A stretch of 43,626 nt of DNA from an uncultured bacterium (GCA_913056395.1 CAJXMG010000023.1:1-43626), one strand, 5' to 3'. Shown: positions 32,504 through 40,909, counted from the stretch's first letter. Numbers and translations are program-made. The notes: generated from the letters alone by a model not told the origin.

Positions 32504-33927
32504 TGCGCAAGTCCGGACGAATTCTCGTCGCCGACGATGAAAAGCCCCAGCGTGAGATTCTGGTTTCCTCACTCGAGAAGCGGGGATACGAGGTGTGTGG
32601 TGCAGGAGACCTCGCCACAGCTCTGAAACTCTTCGAGCAGGGGCTTCAGGGGCAGAATCCCTTTAACACTGTGGTCACCGACCTGCGCATGCCGACCGAC
32701 AAGGAAGGTCTGGAACTGCTGATGCAGGTTCGTGACAGGGATCCCCTTTGCGAAGTGATCCTCGTCACCGCTTACGCTTCCAGCGAAGTCGCTTTCCAGT
32801 CGGGAGAGGCTCGGGCCTTTTCCTTCCTGGAGAAGCCTCTCGATTTCGAGAAGACGATTTTCACCATCGATTCTGCGGTGGAAAAATCAAAACTGGCTCA
32901 CGAGAATGCCAGCCTGCGGCAGATGATTCACGGACAGAACAGTTTTTGTGGACTGGTCGGCCGCGATGCTCGCATGCAACAACTGTATCAGTTGATCGAC
33001 CGCGTCTCGGCGACGGATGCGGTATGTCTGATTCGTGGTGAAAGTGGCACCGGTAAAGAACTGGTGGCAAGGGCGATCCACGAATGCAGCAATCGGAACA
33101 GTCAACCTTTCGTGCCCATTAATTGCGCAGCGATTCCCCCCAACCTGATCGAAAGCGAATTGTTCGGTCATGAGAAGGGGGCTTTCACCGGTGCAGCCGG
33201 TCGTCGTTCCGGACGCTTTGAAGACGTGGGGGAGGGAAGCCTCTTCCTCGATGAAATCGGTGCCATGGCACTTGATCTGCAACCGAAGCTTCTGCGTGCA
33301 CTTCAAGAGATGGAATTTTCAAGAGTGGGTTCCGTCGAGATGATTCCCTTCCGCGGAAGAATCATTTCAGCGACCGCCCGTGATCTGGAAGAAGCGGTTC
33401 AACAGGACGAATTCCGTGAAGACCTCTTCTTCAGGCTCAATGTTGTTGCCCTGGAAATTCCGCCATTGCGTGAACGATTGAGCGACCTTTCGTTACTGGT
33501 GGATCACTTCCTCGCCCGCGGAAGTGTGCGCCACGAGCGTCACTTCGAAGGAGTGACAGCAGAAGTGATGGAAGCCTTTGAAGCCCATTCATGGCCCGGT
33601 AATGTTCGAGAATTGGAAAATTGCCTGGAGCGAATGATGGTTCTCAGCGAGACCTCTCAGCTGAATGCAGATCTGCTGCCTCCGGGTTTGAGGAACTCTT
33701 CCGGGTCCACAGCAGTTGTCACCGATACTCTTTTGCCGCTGCCCAATGACGGTCTGATTCTAGAGGATTTGGAGAAAGACCTGATTCTGCAGGCTCTCCT
33801 GCGCTCGGACGGGAAGTTGGAGCCGGCAGCGAAGATGTTGGGCATCACCTACAAGACCCTGCAATACCGGATCAAGAAGTACCGCCTGCGGGAAACTTCT
33901 GAAGGAGCGGGTCAGGAAAATGAATAA
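32503..33927 (+). CDS. NtrC-family sigma-54 response regulator
   Basis: 474 residues. Receiver domain 1-125 with ILVADDE, phospho-acceptor Asp60 (VVTDLRMP), VTAYAS and the conserved Lys (FLEKPLDF). AAA+ domain: Walker A GESGTGKELVARAIHE (from residue 179), GAFTGA (226-231), Walker B SLFLDEIGAM, FREDLFFRLNVVALEIPPLR. C-terminal Fis-type HTH (about 425-470, LEPAAKMLGITYKTLQYRIK). ATG 32503 overlaps the kinase stop; GTG 32500 is the alternative. The best candidate to bind the TAAR-N17-TTTATGA elements, since its own operon has one. The cognate promoters by this logic are those of gspK, this operon and the HEAT-PDZ operon. Confidence 0.95.
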   Translation: MRKSGRILVADDEKPQREILVSSLEKRGYEVCGAGDLATALKLFEQGLQGQNPFNTVVTDLRMPTDKEGLELLMQVRDRDPLCEVILVTAYASSEVAFQSGEARAFSFLEKPLDFEKTIFTIDSAVEKSKLAHENASLRQMIHGQNSFCGLVGRDARMQQLYQLIDRVSATDAVCLIRGESGTGKELVARAIHECSNRNSQPFVPINCAAIPPNLIESELFGHEKGAFTGAAGRRSGRFEDVGEGSLFLDEIGAMALDLQPKLLRALQEMEFSRVGSVEMIPFRGRIISATARDLEEAVQQDEFREDLFFRLNVVALEIPPLRERLSDLSLLVDHFLARGSVRHERHFEGVTAEVMEAFEAHSWPGNVRELENCLERMMVLSETSQLNADLLPPGLRNSSGSTAVVTDTLLPLPNDGLILEDLEKDLILQALLRSDGKLEPAAKMLGITYKTLQYRIKKYRLRETSEGAGQENE

Positions 33928-33936
33928 ATTTCAGGG

Positions 33937-33966
33937 TTCAGATCTTCGGGTGAGCCGGAATCTGAA
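33937..33966 (+). other. Strong hairpin after the response regulator gene
   Basis: TTCAGAT, a bulged C, TTCGG, a 5-base loop, then CCGGA and ATCTGAA: about 12 pairs starting 10 bases after the stop. No T-run follows, so it is not a standard rho-independent terminator; it may protect the 3' end or attenuate read-through into the next gene. Confidence 0.5.
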
Positions 33967-34071
33967 ACGTGAATCGAGTATAAGTATCCAAAACATGACT
34001 GCGATAAACGGTGGTCATGAAACATGGCAGTTCACCACCCCGGAAGGGTGGTCCTGCAAAGGAGATTCAGA

Positions 34072-37000
34072 ATGAATACGGCAACCAAAGCGGGAGTGAT
34101 CACACTTCTGATTGCGGGTCTGTGCATCCTCGTCATCCAGATCATGGGTCCCTCGGACCCCACGATGGATCCGAGTGTTGTTTCCGAGGTGACAGAGACG
34201 GTCAGGGAGGAGGTTCGAACTGAGCCGAAACTTCCCGAAAGACCGAAGACTCTGGTCTCGGTTCAGGGCATCGTTCGTGATTCCAATGGCACTCCCCTTC
34301 CGAAGGCGCGCGTCATGGTCTCCCGTTATCAGGGAGGGGATGGCGTGGGGCTTTCCCGGGTCGATGAAACGGTTGCCGGAAACGATGGCCGTTTTGGATT
34401 CGATGGCCTGATCCCCGGTATGTACCGTTTTCAGGCGGAGTTGAGAGGATTCCAGGGCGGTCGTCAGGAAACGACTCTCGTGGGTGATGCGAACGTTGCC
34501 CAGGAAGAGATCGTTCTGGTCATGGCTTCCGGCATGAGCATCAGCGGTCGCATTCTTGACCCGACCGGGGCACCCGTTGCCGGTGCACAGGTTGCCGCTT
34601 TCCAGGAGCGGGTTGAGCAGGATGCTCCCCTGCAAACGCGTCTTCAGGTTCTCTTGAATCTGGAAGAGATGCAGCAAGAGAATGGAATCGTTGCTGTTTC
34701 CGATGACAACGGACGCTACGAAATCGTCGGACTTGAAAACATCTCCTATCGATTGCAATCGGTCGCCAGTGGATTTTCTCCTGCTGAGAAGCGCTACATT
34801 GCCGCAGGCAGTGTCGATGTGGATTTCAATCTTGAGTTGGGAGGCATTCTTTCAGGGGTCGTTTCCGATCCAGGTGGGGCTGTGGTTTCTGAAGCGCTGG
34901 TGGAAATTTACCGCCAGACCGGGACCCTCGACATCATCGAAATCATTCAGGAGCGTGCCTTCCCCCCTCTGGCAAGTCGTGTGACGGATGCCTCCGGTCA
35001 GTTTGAGTTCAACGAGTTGGGTGGATCTTCCGAATTCCGCCTGGTGGTTCAGGCAGATGGTTATCAGCCACGCCAGTTTGAGAAGCTGACAGTTCTTCCA
35101 GGAGCTGCCGAAAGAGTCGATGTCATTCTCGAGCAGGGACTGGTCATCGAAGGAACTGTTTATGATCCGGATGGAAATGCCCTCGCCGGTGCCCGTTGCA
35201 AAATCAATCCGATGGGAACCCGGACAGAAGGCCCACCCATCGAATTGACCGATGACGGGTTGGAGACGGATGAGAGTGGAAACTTCCGTTTTGATACCCT
35301 CGATGAGTTGGACTACCGACTGGTCATCAGCTTCCCCGACTACGCAACCCATCAGCAGTTGCGAATCCGTCCCGGTGGTGAGCCCCTCAATATCCAGTTG
35401 ACGGAAGGAGCGGCTATTAGCGGTGGCGTCTTCGATGCAGAGACCTCTGCTCCGATCGCGGGTGCAATGGTCATGGTCAATGACGTCGCAGATGTGAAAA
35501 AGAGTGCGATCACAGATGCATCAGGGCTTTATTACGTGCGTGGAGTCACCGAACAGCGTCGCCCCATCGCTTTCATGAATGTGGATGCCAAGGGTTACAT
35601 GCGCTCCGGCAATGTGGAAGCCAGTGTGACCGAGGGTACCGAGACCACCGGGCAGGATTTCTACCTGCAAAGAAATGGTGTGGTCCGCGGGGTTTGCCTC
35701 GATGCCAGCGGCAGACCGCTCCAGGGTGTTTCAGTCAGTGCTCGCAAGATGCACTCCGAACAGAACCCTGTGGTCGTCAATGCAGCTCCTCCGGTGACCA
35801 GCGGTGCGGATGGCACCTTTGAAGTGGTGGAAGTGTCACCGGGTACCGGCATGTTTGTCGAGGGAACTCATTCCCAATATCTGACCTCCCAATCGGACAC
35901 CTTTGATCTCGTTGCAGGTGGATCTGTCGAGAATCTGGTGTTGACGATGAAGATCGGTGGAGCCATCAGCGGCATCGTCATGGATGAATCGGGTGTTCCG
36001 CTCGAGGGTGCCGTGGTTGCCGTTCGGGATGAGTGGTTGGGCGATGTGAACCCTGAATCCCTTCCCAACAAATCGACGACGGATGGCGCAGGCCAGTTCA
36101 CCCTGAGAAGTTTGCCGGCGGGTTACCACAACCTGATCTGTTCCAATGATGGTTACCTGACCGTCGAGATGAGTGAGATCGCTGTTGAAGAAGGCATGAA
36201 CACCGCCAATCTTGAGTTGAGATTGACCCGTGGTGCCCTCCTTGAGGGGATCGTTACCGATTTGACCGGCGAGCCTGTTGAAGGCGCACGGGTGGTGGCG
36301 ATCGACACCAGTGATGGCTTGCGCAAGATTTCCAAAAACTCGGACCTCACCGGAAAATTTGTTTTCGATAATCTGGGTCGATTCCCGGTGGACATTGCCG
36401 TTGAAAAGAATGGTTTCGCGGATGTACGTCTTTTCGAGGTGCCGGTGAATGGCCAGCCGATCACGATCCAATTGGAAGCTCTCGGCGGTATGCGCGGGAC
36501 GGTCTTGCAGGAGGACGGTAGTCCCTTGAGAGCGTTCAGTGTTTCTCCGCGCATCATCGAAGGTGACCGTGAGTTGACCAAGGTCCCTGCGAGGACTTTC
36601 CAGTCCGAAGACGGCTTCTTCCAGTTTGATGGACTTGAGCCCGGTCTCTACAACGTGATCATCGGTGCACCCGGCTTTGCCCAGGCAGTGATAGAGAATG
36701 TCGCAGTCAACTCCAACCAGTGGGTGGATTTGCAGACAGTGCGTCTGGGTCAGGGCGGAAGAGTCCTGGGCCAGATCATCGATGCCAACACCAATCAACC
36801 TGTTGCAGGTGCAAAGGTGACGGTCATCGGTGGAAGTCGAAATTTCCTCACCAGCACCATTCAAGCCAGGGGTGGGGGACGCAAGGGCCAGGTGATGACC
36901 GGTCCCGACGGCTACTTCGAATTCATCGGCTTGTCCGTACCGCAGGTGGATTTGAAGGTTGAGCACCGGGCGTACATCACGGAAGTGGTCGATGACGTCC

Positions 37001-37311
37001 TCAGTGGTACTGCTGATCTGGTGGTCGCCATTGGGACCGGAGGCATCATCGAGGGCCGGGTGGTCGATTCGAATGGTGAGTTCGTCGCCGGCGTTCAGGT
37101 TTTGCTTTCCGGTGGAGTGAAAGGGACCGACTCCAGAACGCAGACGGACCGCAAGGGCTTCTTCACCTTCCCGGGTTTGCCGACGGGTGATTACACGGTG
37201 CGGGTGACCAACTTTGGAACTGCCACCCAGAAGATTCCCTTGAGCAATGCCCCGACCTTCGAGGTGCGGTTGCAGGCGGGGACCACCGAGTTCGTCGAGT
37301 TTGAGCTGTAA
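34072..37311 (+). CDS. Large anchored protein with about eleven carboxypeptidase-regulatory-like repeats
   Basis: 1079 residues from ATG 34072 (AAGGAG 8 bases upstream; ATG 34024 lacks one). A single membrane segment near the N-terminus (about 7-26, VITLLIAGLCILVIQIMG) followed by a Glu-rich linker, then a long array of beta-sandwich units, each opening with a motif such as VQGIVRDSNGTPLPKARVMV, ISGRILDPTGAPVAGAQVAA or IEGTVYDPDGNALAGA and continuing with a GxFxFxGLxPGxYxL strand. I count eleven such openings. These CarboxypepD_reg/Ig-like domains bind partners or space out surface structures; no catalytic domain is visible. The transmembrane segment puts the array outside the cytoplasm. A strong terminator follows. 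A hairpin (34034-34052) lies just before the ribosome site. Confidence 0.8.
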   Translation: MNTATKAGVITLLIAGLCILVIQIMGPSDPTMDPSVVSEVTETVREEVRTEPKLPERPKTLVSVQGIVRDSNGTPLPKARVMVSRYQGGDGVGLSRVDETVAGNDGRFGFDGLIPGMYRFQAELRGFQGGRQETTLVGDANVAQEEIVLVMASGMSISGRILDPTGAPVAGAQVAAFQERVEQDAPLQTRLQVLLNLEEMQQENGIVAVSDDNGRYEIVGLENISYRLQSVASGFSPAEKRYIAAGSVDVDFNLELGGILSGVVSDPGGAVVSEALVEIYRQTGTLDIIEIIQERAFPPLASRVTDASGQFEFNELGGSSEFRLVVQADGYQPRQFEKLTVLPGAAERVDVILEQGLVIEGTVYDPDGNALAGARCKINPMGTRTEGPPIELTDDGLETDESGNFRFDTLDELDYRLVISFPDYATHQQLRIRPGGEPLNIQLTEGAAISGGVFDAETSAPIAGAMVMVNDVADVKKSAITDASGLYYVRGVTEQRRPIAFMNVDAKGYMRSGNVEASVTEGTETTGQDFYLQRNGVVRGVCLDASGRPLQGVSVSARKMHSEQNPVVVNAAPPVTSGADGTFEVVEVSPGTGMFVEGTHSQYLTSQSDTFDLVAGGSVENLVLTMKIGGAISGIVMDESGVPLEGAVVAVRDEWLGDVNPESLPNKSTTDGAGQFTLRSLPAGYHNLICSNDGYLTVEMSEIAVEEGMNTANLELRLTRGALLEGIVTDLTGEPVEGARVVAIDTSDGLRKISKNSDLTGKFVFDNLGRFPVDIAVEKNGFADVRLFEVPVNGQPITIQLEALGGMRGTVLQEDGSPLRAFSVSPRIIEGDRELTKVPARTFQSEDGFFQFDGLEPGLYNVIIGAPGFAQAVIENVAVNSNQWVDLQTVRLGQGGRVLGQIIDANTNQPVAGAKVTVIGGSRNFLTSTIQARGGGRKGQVMTGPDGYFEFIGLSVPQVDLKVEHRAYITEVVDDVLSGTADLVVAIGTGGIIEGRVVDSNGEFVAGVQVLLSGGVKGTDSRTQTDRKGFFTFPGLPTGDYTVRVTNFGTATQKIPLSNAPTFEVRLQAGTTEFVEFEL

Positions 37312-37324
37312 ATTTTCCGGTTTT

Positions 37325-37339
37325 CCCCATTTGGGGTAA
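37325..37339. repeat. 15-base palindromic repeat CCCCATTTGGGGTAA (copy 2)
   Basis: Exact match to 30523-30537. It lies 13 bases after the stop of the repeat-domain gene and just before the terminator, 89 bases ahead of the TAAR-N17-TTTATGA copy C. Confidence 0.4.
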
Positions 37340-37343
37340 GCAA

Positions 37344-37383
37344 GGGAGCATTCGGGGCAGAACCCCCCGAATGCTCCCTTTTT
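37344..37383 (+). terminator. Rho-independent terminator after the repeat-domain gene
   Basis: A perfect 14-bp stem, GGGAGCATTCGGGG and its complement, with a 7-base loop and a TTTTT run. Strong and correctly placed 32 bases after the stop. Confidence 0.95.
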
Positions 37384-37413
37384 CATTTCAGGCCTGATCG
37401 CGAAGTGAATCGC

Positions 37414-37441
37414 TAAGGTTATTTATTCCATGGGTTTATGA
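37414..37441 (+). promoter_or_regulatory. Putative activator-binding element TAAR-N17-TTTATGA (copy C, upstream of HEAT-PDZ gene)
   Basis: TAAG, 17 bases, then TTTATGA, preceded by ATGGG as in copy D and B-like GGG. It starts 61 bases upstream of the -24 element, 11 bases (about one helical turn) closer than copy B. Confidence 0.5.
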
Positions 37442-37474
37442 AATTTGGAGAAGTCGCTTCTGGTTCGTGCGAAT

Positions 37475-37490
37475 TGGTCCACTGTTTGCA
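37475..37490 (+). promoter_or_regulatory. Putative sigma-54 promoter of the HEAT-PDZ/lipoprotein operon
   Basis: TGGTCCACTGTTTGCA: TGG and C of the -24 half, perfect TTGCA -12 half, GG to GC spacing 12. Predicted start near 37501. Confidence 0.65.
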
Positions 37491-37674
37491 ATAATCGAAG
37501 CGGAAAGAAACTTTGAAATCGGGGCGAGGGATTCCTCCTGACCATTACGTCTGAATTGGATGTTCACCTTGCTGGTTCCTGTGAATCAGCAGGGAGCAGG
37601 AAAGAGTCCCTTTCAGGATTCAGCGGAATGAATCAGCCCTATTGTCGATCCACGGATTGGTGAGCCGTTTTCCC

Positions 37675-38838
37675 ATGAACGAAGATTCAAAATTGAGTGC
37701 CCGGAATCCTGGTCCCCCTCCTCAGAGCCCCAGCGGGAAAAGATCCGCCGCGGCCCTCCTTCCTGGAGGTGTTGTGGCTGTGGTCGCCATTTTTCTGCTT
37801 TCCGGGATTCCGGCACTTTCTCTCCATGCTCTTCAGGATCCGCCAGTGGTGCAAAAGCCAGTGGTGCCAAAACCAGTGGATTCTCCAAAAGAGGATTCTG
37901 ACAAGAGTGGGGGAGTGACTCCGGCGAAGCAGGTCTCTGCTGAAGCGGATCGCTGGATCGAGCAGTTGGGGTCTTCCGATTGGGAAAAGCGTGAAGAAGC
38001 CGCTGCCGAGTTGAAAAAACTGGGGGGAGCAGCGAAATCCGCTCTGCAGAAGGCCCTCAAAAATGCCGATCCAGAAGTGGCCTCCAAGGCGGAAGAGCTG
38101 CTGGAAACTCTGGAAAGCCCCGTGATTCGTGAAGTCGGTCGACGTGGATCAGAACCCGGTGGACGGCGCAGAATCATCTCCGGTCCAGGAGGGATCGTCA
38201 CGCTGGAATTGGGCGGGGATTCTGGCAGCCGCAGAAAAGTGGAGATCGGTTCTGCCCCCGGCGAAGTGGAAGGGGCCCAGGACGAGATACTCAAGGAGAT
38301 CCGTGCAATCGAAAAGCAGATGGAGCGCGAGTTCAATCGGGGATTTACTCGTGGTTTTCCCCGTGGTTTTCCTGGGCGAATTCCTTTTCCCGATATGGAA
38401 GATCTGTTCGATATTCCCGCTGGCGGAGGCATCCGCTGGCAGGGCAGCACCACTCTGGGTGGCCAATCGAGTCGCAATGAATATCTGAATGGGAAGTTGT
38501 CCCTGAGCATCGAAACCAGGGATGACCTGATCACCATCGAGCCGCTGGGACTGGTGCTTGAATCGGTTCACCCGGTTCTCAAGGTTCACCTGCCGCAAGC
38601 CGCCGAAGCAGGGTATCTGATCAACAACGTACGTCCCGGCAGCCCCGCCGAAGCGGCAGGGTTGCGTCAGTGGGACCTTCTTCTCCGTGATGGAGAACTG
38701 AAACTTCGCAATGAAAATGAACTGGCTACAGCCTTTCGCATGCCCCGACCGGATCGTCCTGTCGAGGTAATTCGTCAGGGGCAGAAAATCCTCCTCCCGA
38801 AAACTGAAAAAGTTCCTGCTGGACAGGAAAAGAAATGA
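37675..38838 (+). CDS. Membrane-anchored HEAT-like/PDZ protein
   Basis: 387 residues from ATG 37675; no strong ribosome site, and an in-frame GTG at 37660 or TTG at 37642 is possible. One membrane segment (about 29-50, LPGGVVAVVAIFLLSGIPAL). Then a Pro/Lys/Val-rich linker (VVQKPVVPKPVDSP), a short HEAT-like helical unit (WIEQLGSSDWEKREEAAAEL to ADPEVASKAEELLETL), a Gly/Arg/Phe-rich linker (RGFTRGFPRGFPGR), and a C-terminal PDZ domain with AGYLINNVRPGSPAEAAGLR and WDLLLRDGELKLRNENELAT. No protease triad, so not a DegP-like enzyme. The stop overlaps the ATG of the lipoprotein gene (ATGA), so the two are coupled and may work together. Confidence 0.75.
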   Translation: MNEDSKLSARNPGPPPQSPSGKRSAAALLPGGVVAVVAIFLLSGIPALSLHALQDPPVVQKPVVPKPVDSPKEDSDKSGGVTPAKQVSAEADRWIEQLGSSDWEKREEAAAELKKLGGAAKSALQKALKNADPEVASKAEELLETLESPVIREVGRRGSEPGGRRRIISGPGGIVTLELGGDSGSRRKVEIGSAPGEVEGAQDEILKEIRAIEKQMEREFNRGFTRGFPRGFPGRIPFPDMEDLFDIPAGGGIRWQGSTTLGGQSSRNEYLNGKLSLSIETRDDLITIEPLGLVLESVHPVLKVHLPQAAEAGYLINNVRPGSPAEAAGLRQWDLLLRDGELKLRNENELATAFRMPRPDRPVEVIRQGQKILLPKTEKVPAGQEKK

Positions 38839-40823
38839 TTGAGAGAGCCCGTATGAAGATCACCAACGACCGCAAATTGCTGTTGCTGCTGGCAGCATTG
38901 TTGTTGCCCGCCTGTATCCATATCCACCCCTCGGGGGTGGCCCTCGCCGAAAATCCGGGTGAAGGGGTCTCAACACCGACTTCCTTCGAATTGTCCGAAG
39001 GGGATGATTCGGATGATCGTCGTCAAATGCGCGGAATGCCTCCGGTGGAAGAAATCCGCCGACTTCAGGGCGAGATCGCACAACTGAAAGAGCAGATCGC
39101 CCAGCTGCAGTCGATGCTCGCAGAGAGGGGCGGCATGCGTGCACGTCCCGGTGGAGCTGCCAGCAGGGTCGAAGAAGTACCGATGCTGGGTGGGCTGTTT
39201 ATCTCCGAATCGAGGGGCATGGGGGATGACGGACATGGCCATCATGAGCACGGACATGAGCACGGACATGATGCAATCCGCTGGATGGAGCTGGCTGAAG
39301 AAATGCGGGGCCAGCGAGGTGGTGGACACGACCACGACAGACACGACCGCGCTGAATGGCATTTCGACGAGCGTCATTTTGAGGGCGATTTGCCCATGAT
39401 TTCGATGGAGTTCCGTGATGAACCCCGCTTCGGCAGAAGGGGAGAGCAATTCCGTCAACGTCAGGGTCGTGATCGGGGGATGAATCGCTGGGAGATGTCC
39501 GGACGCAGGCCCATGCGCGGCATGAACCCCCGTATGCGGAATCTCACTCCGCGCTGGAATCAGGGAATGACACCTGTCATGCCCCGTGGACTCGCTGCCC
39601 GTCAGGGTATGGGAGCGATGCGCGGGGGTGGCTTCCCCAGGGGTGTGATTATGGGTCGAACCGGAGCCATGCCCGGGATGCAGCCGTGGGGACCTCAGGG
39701 AGGAATCGTTGTCTTCGAGCCGGGCATGGGGCACGGCGAAATGATGTTCCATGGAGCGGATGGAAATTTCGCCATCTTTGGTGAAACCGATGCCGGTCAT
39801 TCCCGATCCTGTGGCTCTGAAGGGTGCGGCGAGGAAAAGGAGTGCCCTTACCTGAAGAGTCAGTGTGAGGGAGATTCCGACTGCTGTGGCTCTGAAGAGT
39901 GCGGCGAAGAAAAGGAGTGCCCTTACCTGAAGAGTCAGTGTGAGGAAGATTCTGATTGTTGCGGTTCTGAAGAGTGCGGCGAAGAAAAGGGATGCCCTTA
40001 CATGAAGGGTCAGTGTGAGGAAGATTCCGACTGCTGTGGCTCTGAAGAGTGTGGGGCAGAAAAGGAATGCCCCTACATGAAAGAGCGTGACTCAGAGTGT
40101 TGTGGTGACGACGGTTGCTGCAAGGGTGAAAAGGAATCGGAGTATCACGGCCATGACCATGGTGGCTTCGGGGTTGAAGAAAAATCGGCAACCAAAGTCA
40201 TCATGATCCGCAAGGAATCAGGTGATTCTGGCGATATGTGGGGAGAAGTTCTCGATGCCAGAGTTGAAGCTTTTGATTCCGCCGATTCCGTTTATGAAAA
40301 CTCTCTGGGTAGCCGCCAGATGATCATTGAAATGATCTCGGACTCCCTTCCTGAAGATCTGGATCTCAAAGGTGATGTGGATATCCAGATTCATACCGAC
40401 ATCGAAGGCGCCGATCTTCCTCCAGGAATGGAGGAGGAGCTGAAAGAGATGCTCGAGAAGATGATGCTCGAGGTCGAAGTGGAGATGAAAGAAACGGGCA
40501 AGTCTGGCAAAAAGTGGACCGTTGAGAAGGAGTCGCAGAAAGAGTCGAAAAAGAAAGCGACCAATAAGAAGAAGGCTGCCAGTAAGAAGCAGGCAGCCCA
40601 GAAAAAGCAGGCAGCCCAGAAAAAGCAGGCAGCCCAGAAAAAAGCTGCTGAGAAGAAGTCTGCCGACAAGAAGAAGTCCTTGAAGAAGGATTCCAGATCA
40701 AAGGACTCGAAGAAGAAGCAGAACCGGAAAAAGGGTAACGGTGCGGTCAAAAAGGCCGAATCGGGCAGTTCCCTCGAAATCCGGGTCCGTGAGCTCACCG
40801 GATTGGGAGTTCCCGTCTTTTAG
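38835..40823 (+). CDS. His/Met/Cys/Lys-rich lipoprotein, candidate metal-binding surface protein
   Basis: 662 residues. Signal peptide with lipobox LLPAC (Cys27). Then a Leu/Ile coiled coil (about 72-100, VEEIRRLQGEIAQLKEQIAQ), a His-rich stretch (about 132-188, with HGHHEHGHEHGHD), and a Met/Arg/Gly-rich stretch (about 199-295). Next come four tandem 25-residue units (about 326-425) of the form CX4CX5CX6CX5C, each unit with five Cys. After that a CC pair region and HGHDHGG, an acidic middle, and a Lys/Ala-rich tail (about 565-645) with AAQKKQ repeats like histone H1. I know no family with this combination. His, Met and Cys suggest copper, zinc or similar soft metal binding, which is inference. 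It is coupled to the upstream HEAT-PDZ gene, and a strong terminator follows. Confidence 0.7.
   Translation: MIERARMKITNDRKLLLLLAALLLPACIHIHPSGVALAENPGEGVSTPTSFELSEGDDSDDRRQMRGMPPVEEIRRLQGEIAQLKEQIAQLQSMLAERGGMRARPGGAASRVEEVPMLGGLFISESRGMGDDGHGHHEHGHEHGHDAIRWMELAEEMRGQRGGGHDHDRHDRAEWHFDERHFEGDLPMISMEFRDEPRFGRRGEQFRQRQGRDRGMNRWEMSGRRPMRGMNPRMRNLTPRWNQGMTPVMPRGLAARQGMGAMRGGGFPRGVIMGRTGAMPGMQPWGPQGGIVVFEPGMGHGEMMFHGADGNFAIFGETDAGHSRSCGSEGCGEEKECPYLKSQCEGDSDCCGSEECGEEKECPYLKSQCEEDSDCCGSEECGEEKGCPYMKGQCEEDSDCCGSEECGAEKECPYMKERDSECCGDDGCCKGEKESEYHGHDHGGFGVEEKSATKVIMIRKESGDSGDMWGEVLDARVEAFDSADSVYENSLGSRQMIIEMISDSLPEDLDLKGDVDIQIHTDIEGADLPPGMEEELKEMLEKMMLEVEVEMKETGKSGKKWTVEKESQKESKKKATNKKKAASKKQAAQKKQAAQKKQAAQKKAAEKKSADKKKSLKKDSRSKDSKKKQNRKKGNGAVKKAESGSSLEIRVRELTGLGVPVF
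39810..40109 (+). repeat. Four tandem 75-base coding repeats (Cys-rich units)
   Basis: Units start at 39810, 39885, 39960 and 40035, exactly 75 bases apart, each encoding five cysteines. The third and fourth are more diverged at third codon positions, and the last breaks down near 40085. The repeats are within the lipoprotein gene and are not CRISPR. Confidence 0.9.
40591..40644 (+). repeat. 18-base coding repeats (AAQKKQ)
   Basis: The string GCAGCCCAGAAAAAGCAG recurs about three times in direct tandem, encoding Ala-Ala-Gln-Lys-Lys-Gln. This is the Lys/Ala-rich tail of the lipoprotein and probably varies in copy number between strains. Confidence 0.8.
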
Positions 40824-40909
40824 CCAAAATGAGAATACAGTTGCAGCCTCATTGACGAGATTTCGTGTGAGAAGCGGGTCCCACATGAAAATTTCAGGTT
40901 GTAATTTTG

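Larger units (their letters stand above)
37384..37674. other. Leader and promoter region of the HEAT-PDZ/lipoprotein operon
   Basis: About 290 bases holding the TAAR-N17-TTTATGA copy C and a sigma-54 promoter. The predicted transcript start (near 37501) gives a leader of about 170 bases. A 23-codon open frame from 37560 is unconvincing. Confidence 0.4.

Noticed and set aside
31394-32572. 392-codon open frame on the minus strand
   Set aside because: Antisense of the histidine kinase gene; no domain or ribosome site.
35836-37386. 516-codon open frame on the minus strand
   Set aside because: Antisense of the carboxypeptidase-regulatory-like repeat gene; low-complexity, His-rich translation with no domain.
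39810-40109. CRISPR array
   Set aside because: 75-base repeats are in frame inside the lipoprotein gene and have no spacers.
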